A stretch of 64,000 nucleotides of DNA from an uncultured Litoreibacter sp. (lineage in GTDB: Bacteria > Pseudomonadota > Alphaproteobacteria > Rhodobacterales > Rhodobacteraceae): contig CANMWQ010000002.1 of the NCBI GenBank assembly GCA_947501685.1, positions 496,001 to 560,000 of the forward strand, read 5' to 3'. Made by a program: the position numbers and the translations under genes. Under the pieces are notes generated by a model that was given only the letters and a program-made list of their open reading frames with translations, searched no databases and had not been told where the DNA came from. Each line of letters starts with the position of its first letter. Within the stretch, counting starts at the first letter, position 1. Of the stretch, positions 20,705-29,122 are shown one piece after another.

Positions 20705-21968
20705 TGGGCGTGTCCTTCAGCACTTGTTCCAGCAGGTCCAGCGCCAGATCGGCGTGTTCCGTCTGAAACGGCATCGGAGGGCGCATCTTCAGCGTGTTCA
20801 TATCCCGCCCGATACGGTTCATCAGCACGCCACCCTTGCGCATCCCTTCGACCACTTGCGCGGCGAACTCCGTCGCGGGACGTCCGTCAGGCAAGACAAA
20901 CTCCATGCCAAAAAACAGCCCCTGACCTCGGGCTTCCGCTTTCAGCGGATGCGCGATGCGTTTCAGACGATCCAGCGCGTAAGTTCCTGTTTGCAGGGCG
21001 TTCTCTTGCAAATTATCCGCCTCGATCACATCCAGCGTGGCCATCGCGGCGGCACAGCTGACCGGGTTGCCGCCAAACGTGTTGAAATACCCAAATGCGG
21101 TGCGAAACGCAGCCATGATATCGGGCCGCGTCAGCGTGGCGGCAACCGGATGCCCATTGGCCATGGGCTTGCCGATGGTCACCACATCCGGCGCAAAACC
21201 CAGCCACTCATGCCCCCAGAAATGCGACCCGATCCGCCCAAAACCGGGCTGCACCTCGTCGCATAGCACCAACCCGCTCGCCGCGCGAATGGCGGCAATC
21301 GTCGGGTCCAGAAACCCCGGCTCAAGCGCCGGAAACCCTTCATTTGCGAAACTCGGGCAGAGCATCATGCCCGCAAACCCGTGCCCTTCCGCCTCAAGTT
21401 CGGCAATGGCGGCGCACACATGATCCGCAAAGGCCTGCGCCTGTCCCGCCAGATCACCGCCCACGGGCCGCACGCTGTCAGGCGCAGGCACCAGCCGAAT
21501 ATTGCCCGGATAGCCCCCAATCGGAGGCCGCCGCGTCGACAGTTGCGACACCGTCGCCGTGTTGCCATGATAGGTGTTGTCGGTGGCGATGAACCCGGTT
21601 TTCCCAGTGACCGCCTGCGCCATTCGAAGCGCGATATCATTGGCCTCCGAGCCGGTGCAGACCATGATCATCTGGCTGATATCGTGGCCCAGCGTTTTGG
21701 TTAATCGCTCCGCATAATCGAGGATGCCTTCGTGCAAATACCGCGTATGCGTGTTCAGCGTCGCGGCCTGCCTCGCGACGGCCTCAACCACATGCGGATG
21801 GCAATGCCCCACATGCGGCACGTTGTTGTAACAATCGAGGTATTTGCGCCCCTGCGCGTCCCAAAGCCAGACACCTTCGCCCTTCACGATATGCACCGGA
21901 TCGTCATAAAAAATGGGGACATTCGGCCCCAGAAGTCGTTCCCGCCGGGCCATCAGTTCAGTTGTCAT
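20697..21968 (-). CDS. Class-III aminotransferase-fold PLP enzyme (possible ammoniophospholyase)
   Basis: PLP-dependent fold-type-I enzyme of 423 residues. It has the class-III signature LVLCDEVQPGFGRIGSHFWG, followed by TIGKPMANGHPVAA with the Schiff-base lysine, and the phosphate-binding GSEAND stretch. The AGXT2/AGXT2L subgroup is suggested by CYNNVPHVGHCHPHVVEA and NTHTRYLHEGI. With the adjacent kinase, a lyase acting on a phosphorylated amino alcohol is attractive; ordinary omega-aminotransferase activity cannot be excluded. The ATG at 21968 has GGTGGA upstream and overlaps the end of arfB by 11 bp, so the genes are probably one transcript. Confidence 0.82.
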   Translation of the reverse strand: MTTELMARRERLLGPNVPIFYDDPVHIVKGEGVWLWDAQGRKYLDCYNNVPHVGHCHPHVVEAVARQAATLNTHTRYLHEGILDYAERLTKTLGHDISQMIMVCTGSEANDIALRMAQAVTGKTGFIATDNTYHGNTATVSQLSTRRPPIGGYPGNIRLVPAPDSVRPVGGDLAGQAQAFADHVCAAIAELEAEGHGFAGMMLCPSFANEGFPALEPGFLDPTIAAIRAASGLVLCDEVQPGFGRIGSHFWGHEWLGFAPDVVTIGKPMANGHPVAATLTRPDIMAAFRTAFGYFNTFGGNPVSCAAAMATLDVIEADNLQENALQTGTYALDRLKRIAHPLKAEARGQGLFFGMEFVLPDGRPATEFAAQVVEGMRKGGVLMNRIGRDMNTLKMRPPMPFQTEHADLALDLLEQVLKDTPIE

Positions 21969-22380
21969 AATCCACCCTACCGCGCAGGTTTTTGACCTCG
22001 CCACGCTGCTTCTTTGACGCCAAGCGCCGCTTCTTTGAGCCCAGCGTGGGCCGGGTCGGGATACGCCGCTTGGGCTTGGTTAACGCAGCCCGGATCAGAT
22101 CGGCCAATCGGGTCTCTGCAATCTCGCGATTTCGGGCCTGCGACCGCGTGTCCTGCACCTGCAACACAATCGCCCCGTCATTGGTCCATTTGCGCCCCGC
22201 CAGCCGCTTCAGCCGCGCCTTCACGGGGCCCGCCAGGTTCGGAGAGCGCTCGGCTTCGAACCGCAACTCAACAGCGGTGGCGACCTTGTTCACGTTCTGC
22301 CCACCGGGGCCGGACGCGCGCACAAATTGCTCGGTCAGCTCCCAATCTTCGATGGTTATGGTTTCGTTCACCTTGATCAT
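21958..22380 (-). CDS. arfB: Alternative ribosome-rescue factor / peptidyl-tRNA hydrolase ArfB
   Basis: Codon-independent release factor (YaeJ family) that frees stalled ribosomes lacking a stop codon. The 140-aa protein has the catalytic GGQ motif at 26-28 (ASGPGGQNVNKV) and a basic C-terminal tail (KKRRLASKKQRGEVKNLRGR) that enters the empty mRNA channel. The ATG at 22380 starts at the family position (MIKVNETITI); a start ten codons earlier is less likely. smpB, of the tmRNA pathway, is also in this window, so both rescue routes exist. Confidence 0.94.
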   Translation of the reverse strand: MIKVNETITIEDWELTEQFVRASGPGGQNVNKVATAVELRFEAERSPNLAGPVKARLKRLAGRKWTNDGAIVLQVQDTRSQARNREIAETRLADLIRAALTKPKRRIPTRPTLGSKKRRLASKKQRGEVKNLRGRVDYDN

Positions 22381-22507
22381 GCGCCGCAGCCTAAGCCCTT
22401 TCACGCCCACGAAAAAGGGGCGCAGATCGCGGAAATTTGCGGGGCGTTAGTAAATTCGTCATCCATCGGTCCCAAAAAGGACCCACGGTAAGTAGGAGAC
22501 GTCTTGA

Positions 22508-24604
22508 ATGGGAAGGCTGCGTTTGATGTTCGGGGTCGCCTTGGCGTTGGCCGTGACACTCGTCACCTGGCTGTTCTTGTCGCAGGTTGAGCACCGCAAA
22601 ACCGCAGAGCTGCTTGAGCTTGAAGCCGCAAATGCCCGCGATCTGATCGCCCATGACCTCAAAGTGCGCCTTGATGCCGTCGAACGCCTGGGCCAGCGCA
22701 TGTCGGCGGCGCAATATATTGACGCGAGACAGTTCAACATGGATGCCAGCGCGCTGCTGCGCGATATGCCGGGCTTCTATGCGCTCGCTTGGATCGGCCC
22801 CGACAATCGCATCGCTCTGGTGGAGCCTGACCGCAGCAAGCGGCTTATCGGCACGAATCTGAAAAATCTCGGTCCTGACCGCGTCGCTTTGGCCGAATAT
22901 GTAAGGACCGCACGCGGCATGCATATTGGCGATCAGTTGGAACTGGTGAATGGCTCTGGCAGCGGCTTCGTTGTGGCCAAATCGGTGCATCGCAGGGGGC
23001 AGCATATTGGCACGCTTTGGGTGGTCATGCAGATCGCCGATTGGGTGGATGATCTATATGCCGGAGCCAACGGGAAGACGCTCGAAAAGCTGGATCTCGC
23101 GATATTTTTCGACGATCAGCCGATGTTCACCTATGACATGCGCATCTTGTCCAACGCCTTCTATACCAAGACCTCCGCCGTGCCGGTGGCTGACATGATG
23201 TTCGCCGTCGCGGTCAGCCCAAGGGACGGGTTTTTCACCGGCGCGGGGGCCACGATGCGCTGGGTGGTAACGGTGCTGATCGGAACGCTGTCCGGCGCCT
23301 TACTGTTCGCCGCCTACGCCCTGCGCGCCTCAAGGGTCCAGCAGCAGATTGCCAGCGATGCCAATCACGACCTCACCGCGGTCAACGCCCAGCTGGAAGA
23401 AGAGGTCAGACAACGCGCGATCGCAGAAGACCTCGCCCGCCAGTCCAACACGGCCAAATCGCAATTCATGAGCACCATGAGCCACGAGATGCGCACCCCG
23501 ATGAATGGTATTCTGGGCATGGCGGAGCTGCTTGGCCAATCGCAACTAACGCCGGAGCAATCCAATCAAGTCAGCGGCATCCGCGCCTGCGCGGGTGATT
23601 TGCTCGAAAACGTGTCAGATATCCTCGATTTTGCGCGGTTTGAAAGCGGCGCGGTGCGTCTGAAAAAGGAAACCTGCGATGTCGCCAGCATCGCGTCGGA
23701 CTCCGTCCAAATCCTGCGTCATTTCGCGCAGAAAAAGGGGCTCACACTGAGCTGCGACATCTCCCCAGACCTGCCAAAGAGCTGTTGTATGGACCGTGGC
23801 AGGTTCCGGCAAATTCTGCTGAACGTTCTGCGCAACGGGATCAAATTCACCCAAGAGGGCTCCGTTCATCTGACGCTGAACGTGATTTCTGAAGGGGGTA
23901 AAGATTTTCTGGACTTGCGCGTGATCGACACCGGGGTCGGCATCGCCAGCGAAAAGCGCGACGTTATTTTCGGCCCGTTCCAGCAAGCCGACAGCGCGCT
24001 TGACCGCAAGTTTGAAGGCAGCGGGATGGGGCTGTCCATTGTCGAGCGGATCACCACGACGATGGGCGGCACGGTGGCGGTCAAATCCGAGCTTGGCAAA
24101 GGGTCGGAGTTTATTATCAAGCTTCCACTTGTGCCCGTTTGCCCTTCGGTCCTCGCGGCGGAGAAAGACAGCGCGTCTCCGCATTCCGTGCTACAGGGCG
24201 TCAACGTCCTTCTGGCCGAAGACAATCGGGTCAATCAGAAGATCGTGCAAGGTTTCGTCAAAGGCAGCGGCCTGCATCTTGATGTGGCCAGCGATGGAAA
24301 CGAGGCGGCACAGCTGTTTGCGCAACGTCGCTATGACGCGGTTCTGATGGATGTTTCCATGCCCAACCGAAACGGCTTTGACGCCACCCGCGCGATCCGC
24401 GCAATCGAGCGCGCCCGCGCTTTGCAGCCCTGTCCGATCATTGCCTACACCGCCAATTGCGGGGAGGATGACCAGAAGAAATGCTATGAGGCGGGCATGG
24501 ATGACGTCCTGCCCAAGCCGGCCTCCAAGCAGGAACTGTCAGGCAGGCTGGCGCATTGGATTTCCAGAAACATTGTGCCGGACGAAGGGGCCGTGGCGTC
24601 GTAA
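22508..24604 (+). CDS. Hybrid sensor histidine kinase with receiver domain
   Basis: A 698-aa membrane sensor. TM1 lies at ~7-25, a periplasmic sensor of ~215 residues (25-248) resembles CHASE-type domains (GFYALAWIGPDNRI), TM2 at ~252-272, and a coiled coil at 275-315. The HisKA domain has H326 in FMSTMSHEMRTPMNGILG. The HATPase domain carries an N-box (LRNGIKF, Asn443), G1 DTGVGI (474-479) and G2 GSGMGLSI. A C-terminal receiver has phospho-acceptor Asp615 (VLMDVSMPNRNGF) and Lys670. It is complete and should autophosphorylate and pass phosphate internally. No HPt or separate response regulator is adjacent, so the output is unknown. GGAG precedes the ATG. Confidence 0.93.
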   Translation: MGRLRLMFGVALALAVTLVTWLFLSQVEHRKTAELLELEAANARDLIAHDLKVRLDAVERLGQRMSAAQYIDARQFNMDASALLRDMPGFYALAWIGPDNRIALVEPDRSKRLIGTNLKNLGPDRVALAEYVRTARGMHIGDQLELVNGSGSGFVVAKSVHRRGQHIGTLWVVMQIADWVDDLYAGANGKTLEKLDLAIFFDDQPMFTYDMRILSNAFYTKTSAVPVADMMFAVAVSPRDGFFTGAGATMRWVVTVLIGTLSGALLFAAYALRASRVQQQIASDANHDLTAVNAQLEEEVRQRAIAEDLARQSNTAKSQFMSTMSHEMRTPMNGILGMAELLGQSQLTPEQSNQVSGIRACAGDLLENVSDILDFARFESGAVRLKKETCDVASIASDSVQILRHFAQKKGLTLSCDISPDLPKSCCMDRGRFRQILLNVLRNGIKFTQEGSVHLTLNVISEGGKDFLDLRVIDTGVGIASEKRDVIFGPFQQADSALDRKFEGSGMGLSIVERITTTMGGTVAVKSELGKGSEFIIKLPLVPVCPSVLAAEKDSASPHSVLQGVNVLLAEDNRVNQKIVQGFVKGSGLHLDVASDGNEAAQLFAQRRYDAVLMDVSMPNRNGFDATRAIRAIERARALQPCPIIAYTANCGEDDQKKCYEAGMDDVLPKPASKQELSGRLAHWISRNIVPDEGAVAS

Positions 24605-24633
24605 TTTCTACGTGGTATCCGCGCTGAGGATCC

Positions 24634-24670
24634 TTGCAAAGAGAAAGGGCCGCCAACAGCGTGGCGACCC
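24634..24670 (-). terminator. Intrinsic terminator on the minus strand
   Basis: Read leftward, GGGTCGCCA (24670-24662) pairs with TGGCGGCCC (24655-24647) in a 9-bp stem with one wobble and a 6-nt loop. TTTCTCTTT (24646-24638) follows. It would end a minus-strand transcript coming from the tiny ORF at 24796-24740 or from the transporter gene. For the plus-strand histidine kinase it gives a stem without a T-run. Confidence 0.7.
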
Positions 24671-24739
24671 TTCCGAGATCGATGGAGGTGGGGTCAGGTG
24701 GACTGACCGGATACCTCGGTGTGGTTCAGGGGACTGCCC

Positions 24740-24796
24740 CTAAAAGCGCACCTCGCTACCTTGCCTGACACCTTGCTCCAATATCACTCTAGACAT
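24740..24796 (-). CDS. Candidate 18-residue small ORF with extended Shine-Dalgarno
   Basis: The minus strand has GAAAGGAGGT (24810-24801), fully complementary to the 16S rRNA 3' tail over 10 nt, then 4 nt, then ATG. The frame encodes MSRVILEQGVRQGSEVRF and stops at 24740. It lies in the 261-bp gap between the convergent kinase and transporter genes. Two short hairpins follow (AGGGG/CCCCT at 24728-24741, GGTCAG/CTGACC at 24692-24708), then the terminator at 24634-24670. The layout suggests a ~160-200-nt transcript carrying a tiny ORF: a leader peptide, a dual-function sRNA or a short membrane-free peptide gene. I see no convincing promoter, so it could also be the tail of the transporter mRNA. 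Confidence 0.45.
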   Translation of the reverse strand: MSRVILEQGVRQGSEVRF

Positions 24797-24865
24797 GGAC
24801 ACCTCCTTTCAATGGTTGCTGTTCGACCTGATGGTGGCACATCTTGTGCATAACTCAAGTGGTTT

Positions 24866-25492
24866 TTAGCCATGCACGCGCGAATATTTCGCGACCAGCA
24901 ATCTGAACGGCACCAAAGCCACCAGTGCCACGCCCAGTTTTACGCCCCAATCGGCAATCGCCAGCGACACCCAAAGCGGTAGAACCGGGCCTTGGCCCAA
25001 CAGCGGGACGGCCTCCCAGGACCAGTTGATCGCGGCATCCGCGCCCGCGCCAAACAGAGTGACAGAGGCCGAAAAGGCGATGGTGAAAAACAGCGCCGTG
25101 TCCACAACAGACCCAACCAGCGTTGAGACCAGCGGCGCCTTCCACCACACGCCCGCGCGCAAACGGTCAAAGATCGACACGTCCAGAAGCTGCGCCGTCA
25201 AAAACGCAATCGCGGAAGCCACGGCAATCCGCAAAGGCACCGCAGGGCCGTATTCCAACATGATCTGCGAGCCGATAAGCGAGCAGATGATCCCCACGAC
25301 AAACCCCACAAACACCACCCGGCGGGCAGCGGCGACGCCGTAAAGGCGGTTCATCAGGTCGGTGATCAGGAACGCAATCGGATAGGTAAACGCTCCCCAG
25401 GTCAGCCAGTTTCCAAATAGAAACTGCACAAGAACGTTGGAGGCGACCACGACAGTGGCCATGGCAAGAATGCCGGGAAGAAGTTTTTTCAT
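24866..25492 (-). CDS. Queuosine-precursor transporter (VUT/YhhQ family)
   Basis: Inner-membrane protein of 208 residues with about six hydrophobic segments. It belongs to the VUT family (WLTWGAFTYPIAFLITDLMNRLYG; YGPAVPLRIAVASAIAFLTAQLLDV), whose E. coli member YhhQ takes up preQ0/preQ1 for queuosine tRNA modification. The ATG at 25492 is at the family position. I looked for a preQ1 riboswitch in the 184 bp upstream and found none. It is divergent from the small CxxC protein gene. Confidence 0.86.
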   Translation of the reverse strand: MKKLLPGILAMATVVVASNVLVQFLFGNWLTWGAFTYPIAFLITDLMNRLYGVAAARRVVFVGFVVGIICSLIGSQIMLEYGPAVPLRIAVASAIAFLTAQLLDVSIFDRLRAGVWWKAPLVSTLVGSVVDTALFFTIAFSASVTLFGAGADAAINWSWEAVPLLGQGPVLPLWVSLAIADWGVKLGVALVALVPFRLLVAKYSRVHG

Positions 25493-25676
25493 GAGTTTAG
25501 GGCCCGTTTTGACAAGGTAGCGGAGAACTTGGTCTTCAGTTCGCGCGGTCTAGGGCATCTGACGCCCCCCTGCAAGCGCCGTGACCCGTCTTTGGCACGC
25601 CAGCGCCTCAGAGTTTTCACAATTTCATGTCACGCAAATACATTGGTGGGTCGGTGATCAGACGAAAAGGTGCCCC

Positions 25677-25898
25677 ATGCACACACGAATGAAGAAACGA
25701 ACCGCAACCCCTGAGCTGAAGCGTCAGTGCCATCGCTGTCGTGGCACCGGGCTTGCGCCCTGCCGCATTTGTGCGGGCTCTGGCCGGGTGATGGTCGGCA
25801 AAAACCTCAACGGATCCGCAATTTTTGACCGCTGCTCAGGCTGTCTGGGCCGCAAAACCGGGCGCTGCTCGCATTGCGGCGGCGAGAAATTCGTCTAG
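25677..25898 (+). CDS. Small four-CxxC zinc-ribbon protein (DnaJ-type cysteine repeats)
   Basis: A 73-aa basic protein with four CxxC pairs: Cys18/21 (CHRCRGTG), Cys29/32 (CRICAGSG), Cys53/56 (CSGCLGRK) and Cys64/67 (CSHCGGEK). The first two copies match the DnaJ consensus CxxCxGxG, so it should bind two zinc ions, but no J domain is present. The ATG at 25677 is chosen because upstream codons are poorly coding and the Cys region starts soon after. It converges with the aminotransferase gene with a 4-bp overlap. It may be a stand-alone chaperone-like or RNA-binding zinc ribbon; the function is unknown. Confidence 0.75.
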   Translation: MHTRMKKRTATPELKRQCHRCRGTGLAPCRICAGSGRVMVGKNLNGSAIFDRCSGCLGRKTGRCSHCGGEKFV

Positions 25899-27079
25899 AC
25901 GCCCGCCTCGATGATCGCATCGGCCAGAACCGGGATCGACGCCTCGTTGAGCCCGGCAATATTCATACGGCTGTCGCCCACCATATAAATCCCGTGGCTC
26001 ACCCGCATGGCCTCCACCTGTTCCGGCGTGGCACCCAAGCGCGAAAACATGCCGCGATGTTCTGCCAGAAATCCGAAACGGTCTGATCCAGTGCGCTTGC
26101 GCAGCGTGTCCGCTAGCTGTTTGCGCAGCTTCAACATACCCAGTCGAACCTCCTCCAGCTCAGCCGACCAATCGGCGCGCAATGTGGGATCGGTCAGCAC
26201 CATCGTCACCAGCCGCGCGCCATGATCCGGCGGGAAGGAGAAATTCTGCCGGTTCAGATGCGACAGCGTCTGCTGGTTCAGCGCGGTTTTCGAGGCATCT
26301 TTCGACACCGCCATCAGCAGCCCAACCCGTTCGCGGTAGACCCCAAAATTCTTCGAACAGCTCGCCGCGATCAGCATCTCCGGCTGGGTCTTGGCCAAAC
26401 GCCGCACGCCATACGCATCGGCCTCAAGCCCGTCGCCGAACCCCTGATAGGCGATGTCGACGAAGGGGATCAGCTGCTTGGCAATCAGCAAATCCGCCAC
26501 CTCCTGCCATTGGCTGGCATTCAAATTCGCGCCGGTCGGGTTGTGGCAGCACCCATGCAGCAGCACCACGTCACCGGGCTTTGCCACAGACAGGTCGGTC
26601 AGCATGCCGTTGAAATCGACAGCGCGGGCCTCCGCATCGAAATAGCGGTACTCGGCCATGTTCATGCCGAGATATTTGATGATCGACGGATGGTTCGGCC
26701 AGGTCGGGGCGGAAATCCAGACCGTCGCCTCGGGGGAGGCCATCTGGATCAGCTCCAGCCCCTGCCGCACAGCGCCCGTGCCGCCGGGCGTCGCGGCGGC
26801 TGCAAAATTCTCCGCGTTCACAGTGTCGCCCAGGATCAGGTCGCGCATCGCGTCATGGAACCCGGCATCCCCGGCGAGGCCGGTATAGGATTTCGTGGTC
26901 TCGACCTCCCATAGCTGCCGCTCCGCCGCCTTGACCGATCGCATGATCGGGGTCAGCCCGGTGGCGTCCTTGTAGACCCCAACGCCAAGATCAATCTTGG
27001 TGTCGCGCGGGTCGGCTTTATAGGCGGCCATCAAGGCCAGAATTTTGTCGGCGGGCTGCGCCTTCAGGCTGTCAAACAT
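25895..27079 (-). CDS. Aromatic/aspartate aminotransferase (class I)
   Basis: PLP enzyme of 394 residues in the AspC/TyrB subgroup (opening MFDSLKAQPADKILALMAAYKAD, typical of bacterial aromatic aminotransferases). Catalytic residues are visible: Asn180 (GCCHNPTG), Asp208 and Tyr211 (VDIAYQGFGDGL), and Schiff-base Lys243 (ASCSKNFGVYRERVG). It transfers the amino group between aspartate or aromatic amino acids and 2-oxoglutarate. sseA ends 4 nt upstream, so the two are co-transcribed. Confidence 0.92.
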   Translation of the reverse strand: MFDSLKAQPADKILALMAAYKADPRDTKIDLGVGVYKDATGLTPIMRSVKAAERQLWEVETTKSYTGLAGDAGFHDAMRDLILGDTVNAENFAAAATPGGTGAVRQGLELIQMASPEATVWISAPTWPNHPSIIKYLGMNMAEYRYFDAEARAVDFNGMLTDLSVAKPGDVVLLHGCCHNPTGANLNASQWQEVADLLIAKQLIPFVDIAYQGFGDGLEADAYGVRRLAKTQPEMLIAASCSKNFGVYRERVGLLMAVSKDASKTALNQQTLSHLNRQNFSFPPDHGARLVTMVLTDPTLRADWSAELEEVRLGMLKLRKQLADTLRKRTGSDRFGFLAEHRGMFSRLGATPEQVEAMRVSHGIYMVGDSRMNIAGLNEASIPVLADAIIEAGV

Positions 27080-27083
27080 GAGT

Positions 27084-27932
27084 CTATCCGGTCTCTATCG
27101 GCAATTGGTCAAACTGGCCCCATTCGGCCCAGGAGCCATCATAGAGGGAGTGGTTGCGGTGCCCGATACGCTCCAGCGCCAGCGAGACAATCGCCGCCGT
27201 CACGCCGGATCCGCAGGAGGTAATCACAGGCTTGCCCAGATCGGCACCGCTTGCCTGAAACAGGGTCTTCAGCTCAGAGACGGACTTCATCGTGCCATCC
27301 TCGTTGAGCAAGGTTTTGTAATACAGATTGGTGGAGCCCGGAATGCGTCCGGCGCGCAGGCCAGCGCGGGGTTCAGGCTCAGTGCCTTTGAACCGTGCAG
27401 GGCCGCGCGCGTCCAAAATGGTGTGATCGCCCAGTTTCGCCGCGGCCGCCACTTGCGTGACATCGCGCACCAGATGGGCCTGACGCTGCACGGTCATGTG
27501 CCGCTCTTTCAACACGGGGGGCAGGTCCTCCGTCTCGCGGCCCTCGGCCAGCCATTTCGGGTAGCCACCATCCAGCACCGCGATGTCGGTCTTGCCCATC
27601 AGCCGGAACAGCCACCAGACCCGCGCGGCGGAAAACATCCCCGCCCCGTCATAGACCACCACCTGATGCCCGTCGCCCACGCCCATGGCGCGCAGGCGCG
27701 ACATGAATTTCTCGGTCGGCGGCGCCATATGCGGCAGCGCGGAGCGGCTGTCGGAAATCTCGTCAATGTCGAAAAACCGCGCGCCGGGAATGTGGCCGCG
27801 CGCATATTCGGCAGCGCCGTCGCGGTTCATGTCGGGCAGGTACCAGGAGGCATCCAAAATGCGCAGATCAGGGTCGTTGATATGCTGCGCCAGCCAATCG
27901 GTGCTGACCAGGGTTTTCGGGTCGTCGGACAT
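27084..27932 (-). CDS. sseA: 3-mercaptopyruvate sulfurtransferase (two-domain rhodanese)
   Basis: Tandem-rhodanese enzyme of 282 residues that moves sulfur from 3-mercaptopyruvate to acceptors such as cyanide or thioredoxin. The C-terminal domain has the active loop CGSGVTA with Cys240; this loop composition is typical of mercaptopyruvate rather than thiosulfate enzymes. The N-terminal domain lacks the cysteine. The downstream aminotransferase could generate 3-mercaptopyruvate by transaminating cysteine, which makes the sseA-aminotransferase unit a plausible cysteine-degrading pair (inference). Confidence 0.92.
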   Translation of the reverse strand: MSDDPKTLVSTDWLAQHINDPDLRILDASWYLPDMNRDGAAEYARGHIPGARFFDIDEISDSRSALPHMAPPTEKFMSRLRAMGVGDGHQVVVYDGAGMFSAARVWWLFRLMGKTDIAVLDGGYPKWLAEGRETEDLPPVLKERHMTVQRQAHLVRDVTQVAAAAKLGDHTILDARGPARFKGTEPEPRAGLRAGRIPGSTNLYYKTLLNEDGTMKSVSELKTLFQASGADLGKPVITSCGSGVTAAIVSLALERIGHRNHSLYDGSWAEWGQFDQLPIETG

Positions 27933-27987
27933 GTGTCACCTGCGCGTAAGAACTGGCCTCAGACCTACCGCCCGCACGGGGCAGAGT

Positions 27988-28230
27988 CTAGCGGGCGCGG
28001 TGGTTCAAAACCGCCCCAATGGCCGCCATGCAAATCAGCGATACGACCAGCCCCAGCAAGATGCCCACAAGATGAGACGGGGCGACCCGGCCCACAAGCG
28101 CCACGGTGCCCCCGCAACACAGGGCACCCAGCGCGATATTCTGCGCCAGACCGAGATTGAACTGCTTGGCCAGCACGGCCATCAGCGTGCAGGCCACCGC
28201 TCCGACGATTGCGCCAGCGACGACGATCAA
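27988..28230 (-). CDS. Small membrane protein of unknown function, 80 aa
   Basis: Hydrophobic protein with two to three predicted membrane segments ([63 protein letters not shown]), rich in Gly and Ala. It begins in a 4-bp overlap with the end of smpB, so it is translated from the dapA-GNAT-smpB transcript. I recognise no family. Some transglycosylase-associated (GlsB/YmgE-type) proteins have a similar size and topology, but the motif match is weak. Confidence 0.65.
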   Translation of the reverse strand: MIVVAGAIVGAVACTLMAVLAKQFNLGLAQNIALGALCCGGTVALVGRVAPSHLVGILLGLVVSLICMAAIGAVLNHRAR

Positions 28231-28700
28231 TGCTCTTTCAGAAGCCGCGCCTTCTGGCGGCCCCAGTCCCGTTTCGCGGAAGTTTCGCGCTTGTCGTGGT
28301 TCTTCTTACCCTTGGCGATGCCGATCTTCATCTTGGCCCGACCCACATGGTTGAAATACAAAACCAGCGGCACCAGCGTCATCCCCTCGCGCTGGGTGGC
28401 GGACCAAAGCCGCGCCAGCTCTTTCTTGGAGACCAGCAATTTGCGCCGACGCCGTTCTTCATGCTGAAACGTCTTGGCCTGCGCATAGGGCGGAATATAG
28501 CTGTTCACCAGCCACAGCTCGCCATCTTCCACGGCCGCGTAGCATTCGGTGATCTGCGCTTTGCCGGTCCGCAAGGATTTCACCTCAGAGCCTTCCAGCA
28601 TCATGCCGCATTCTATGTCATCCTCGATGGCATAGTCGTAGCGGGCACGCCGGTTCTCGGCGATCACCTTGTAATTCTTGTTGTCGTCTTTCTTGGCCAT
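28227..28700 (-). CDS. smpB: SsrA-binding protein SmpB
   Basis: tmRNA partner in trans-translation. The 157-aa protein has the motifs [36 protein letters not shown] and a basic C-terminal tail ([26 protein letters not shown]) that mimics the anticodon arm. The ATG at 28700 overlaps the stop of the upstream acetyltransferase (TGATG); an ATG 11 codons upstream lies inside that gene. The tmRNA gene itself is not in the window. Confidence 0.96.
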   Translation of the reverse strand: MAKKDDNKNYKVIAENRRARYDYAIEDDIECGMMLEGSEVKSLRTGKAQITECYAAVEDGELWLVNSYIPPYAQAKTFQHEERRRRKLLVSKKELARLWSATQREGMTLVPLVLYFNHVGRAKMKIGIAKGKKNHDKRETSAKRDWGRQKARLLKEH

Positions 28701-29122
28701 CACCCGGATATAGGCGCTCGGGTCAGGCAGCACAACATAAGGCCGGCCTCCTCGTGCAGCCGCGTGCCGACTTGCCTGAACCCGTGTTTGGCGTAGAAAT
28801 TGCGGCCGGGCTGGTTGGCCTCGAACACCTCAAGACTTTGGGCGTTTTGGCTGTTCAGCAAGGCAGAGCCAAGCCCCATACGTTGTTCAAACGGGTGGAC
28901 AAACAACGCGGCGACCTCGGTGCCCAGCATCGAGATAAAGCCCTGCAGCTGACCATTTTCGATGACCGTGGTGCGCAGCTTGGGCAGATAATCGCATTGG
29001 ATATTGCCCAGCTCGGACAGAATGAACCGCTCCGAGAATTGCGGCGCGCCGGAACGAATAGCGGCCTCCCAACAGGTCAGGAGGCCGCCTAGATCGCTCG
29101 AATGATAGTCCCGCAGGATCAG
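28700..29122 (-). CDS. GNAT-family N-acetyltransferase, probable CTG start
   Basis: A 140-aa single GNAT domain. The acetyl-CoA loop is [20 protein letters not shown], followed by the C-terminal signature [23 protein letters not shown]. Homology clearly extends upstream of the first in-frame ATG (28930), through [20 protein letters not shown]. The frame stays open back into dapA without ATG, GTG or TTG. CTG at 29122 forms a CTGA overlap with the dapA stop, the same geometry as the ATGA overlaps common here, and GCGGGG precedes it. A frameshift is the alternative. Substrate unknown. It lies in dapA-GNAT-smpB. Confidence 0.7.
   Translation of the reverse strand: MILRDYHSSDLGGLLTCWEAAIRSGAPQFSERFILSELGNIQCDYLPKLRTTVIENGQLQGFISMLGTEVAALFVHPFEQRMGLGSALLNSQNAQSLEVFEANQPGRNFYAKHGFRQVGTRLHEEAGLMLCCLTRAPISG

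Noticed and set aside
24795-24869. 24-codon plus-strand frame starting MDTSFQWLLFDLM
   Set aside because: No Shine-Dalgarno precedes it; its start overlaps the far stronger minus-strand ribosome site.
25493-25676. preQ1 riboswitch before the queuosine-precursor transporter
   Set aside because: Searched by eye because such transporters are often so controlled; no preQ1 aptamer core was recognisable.
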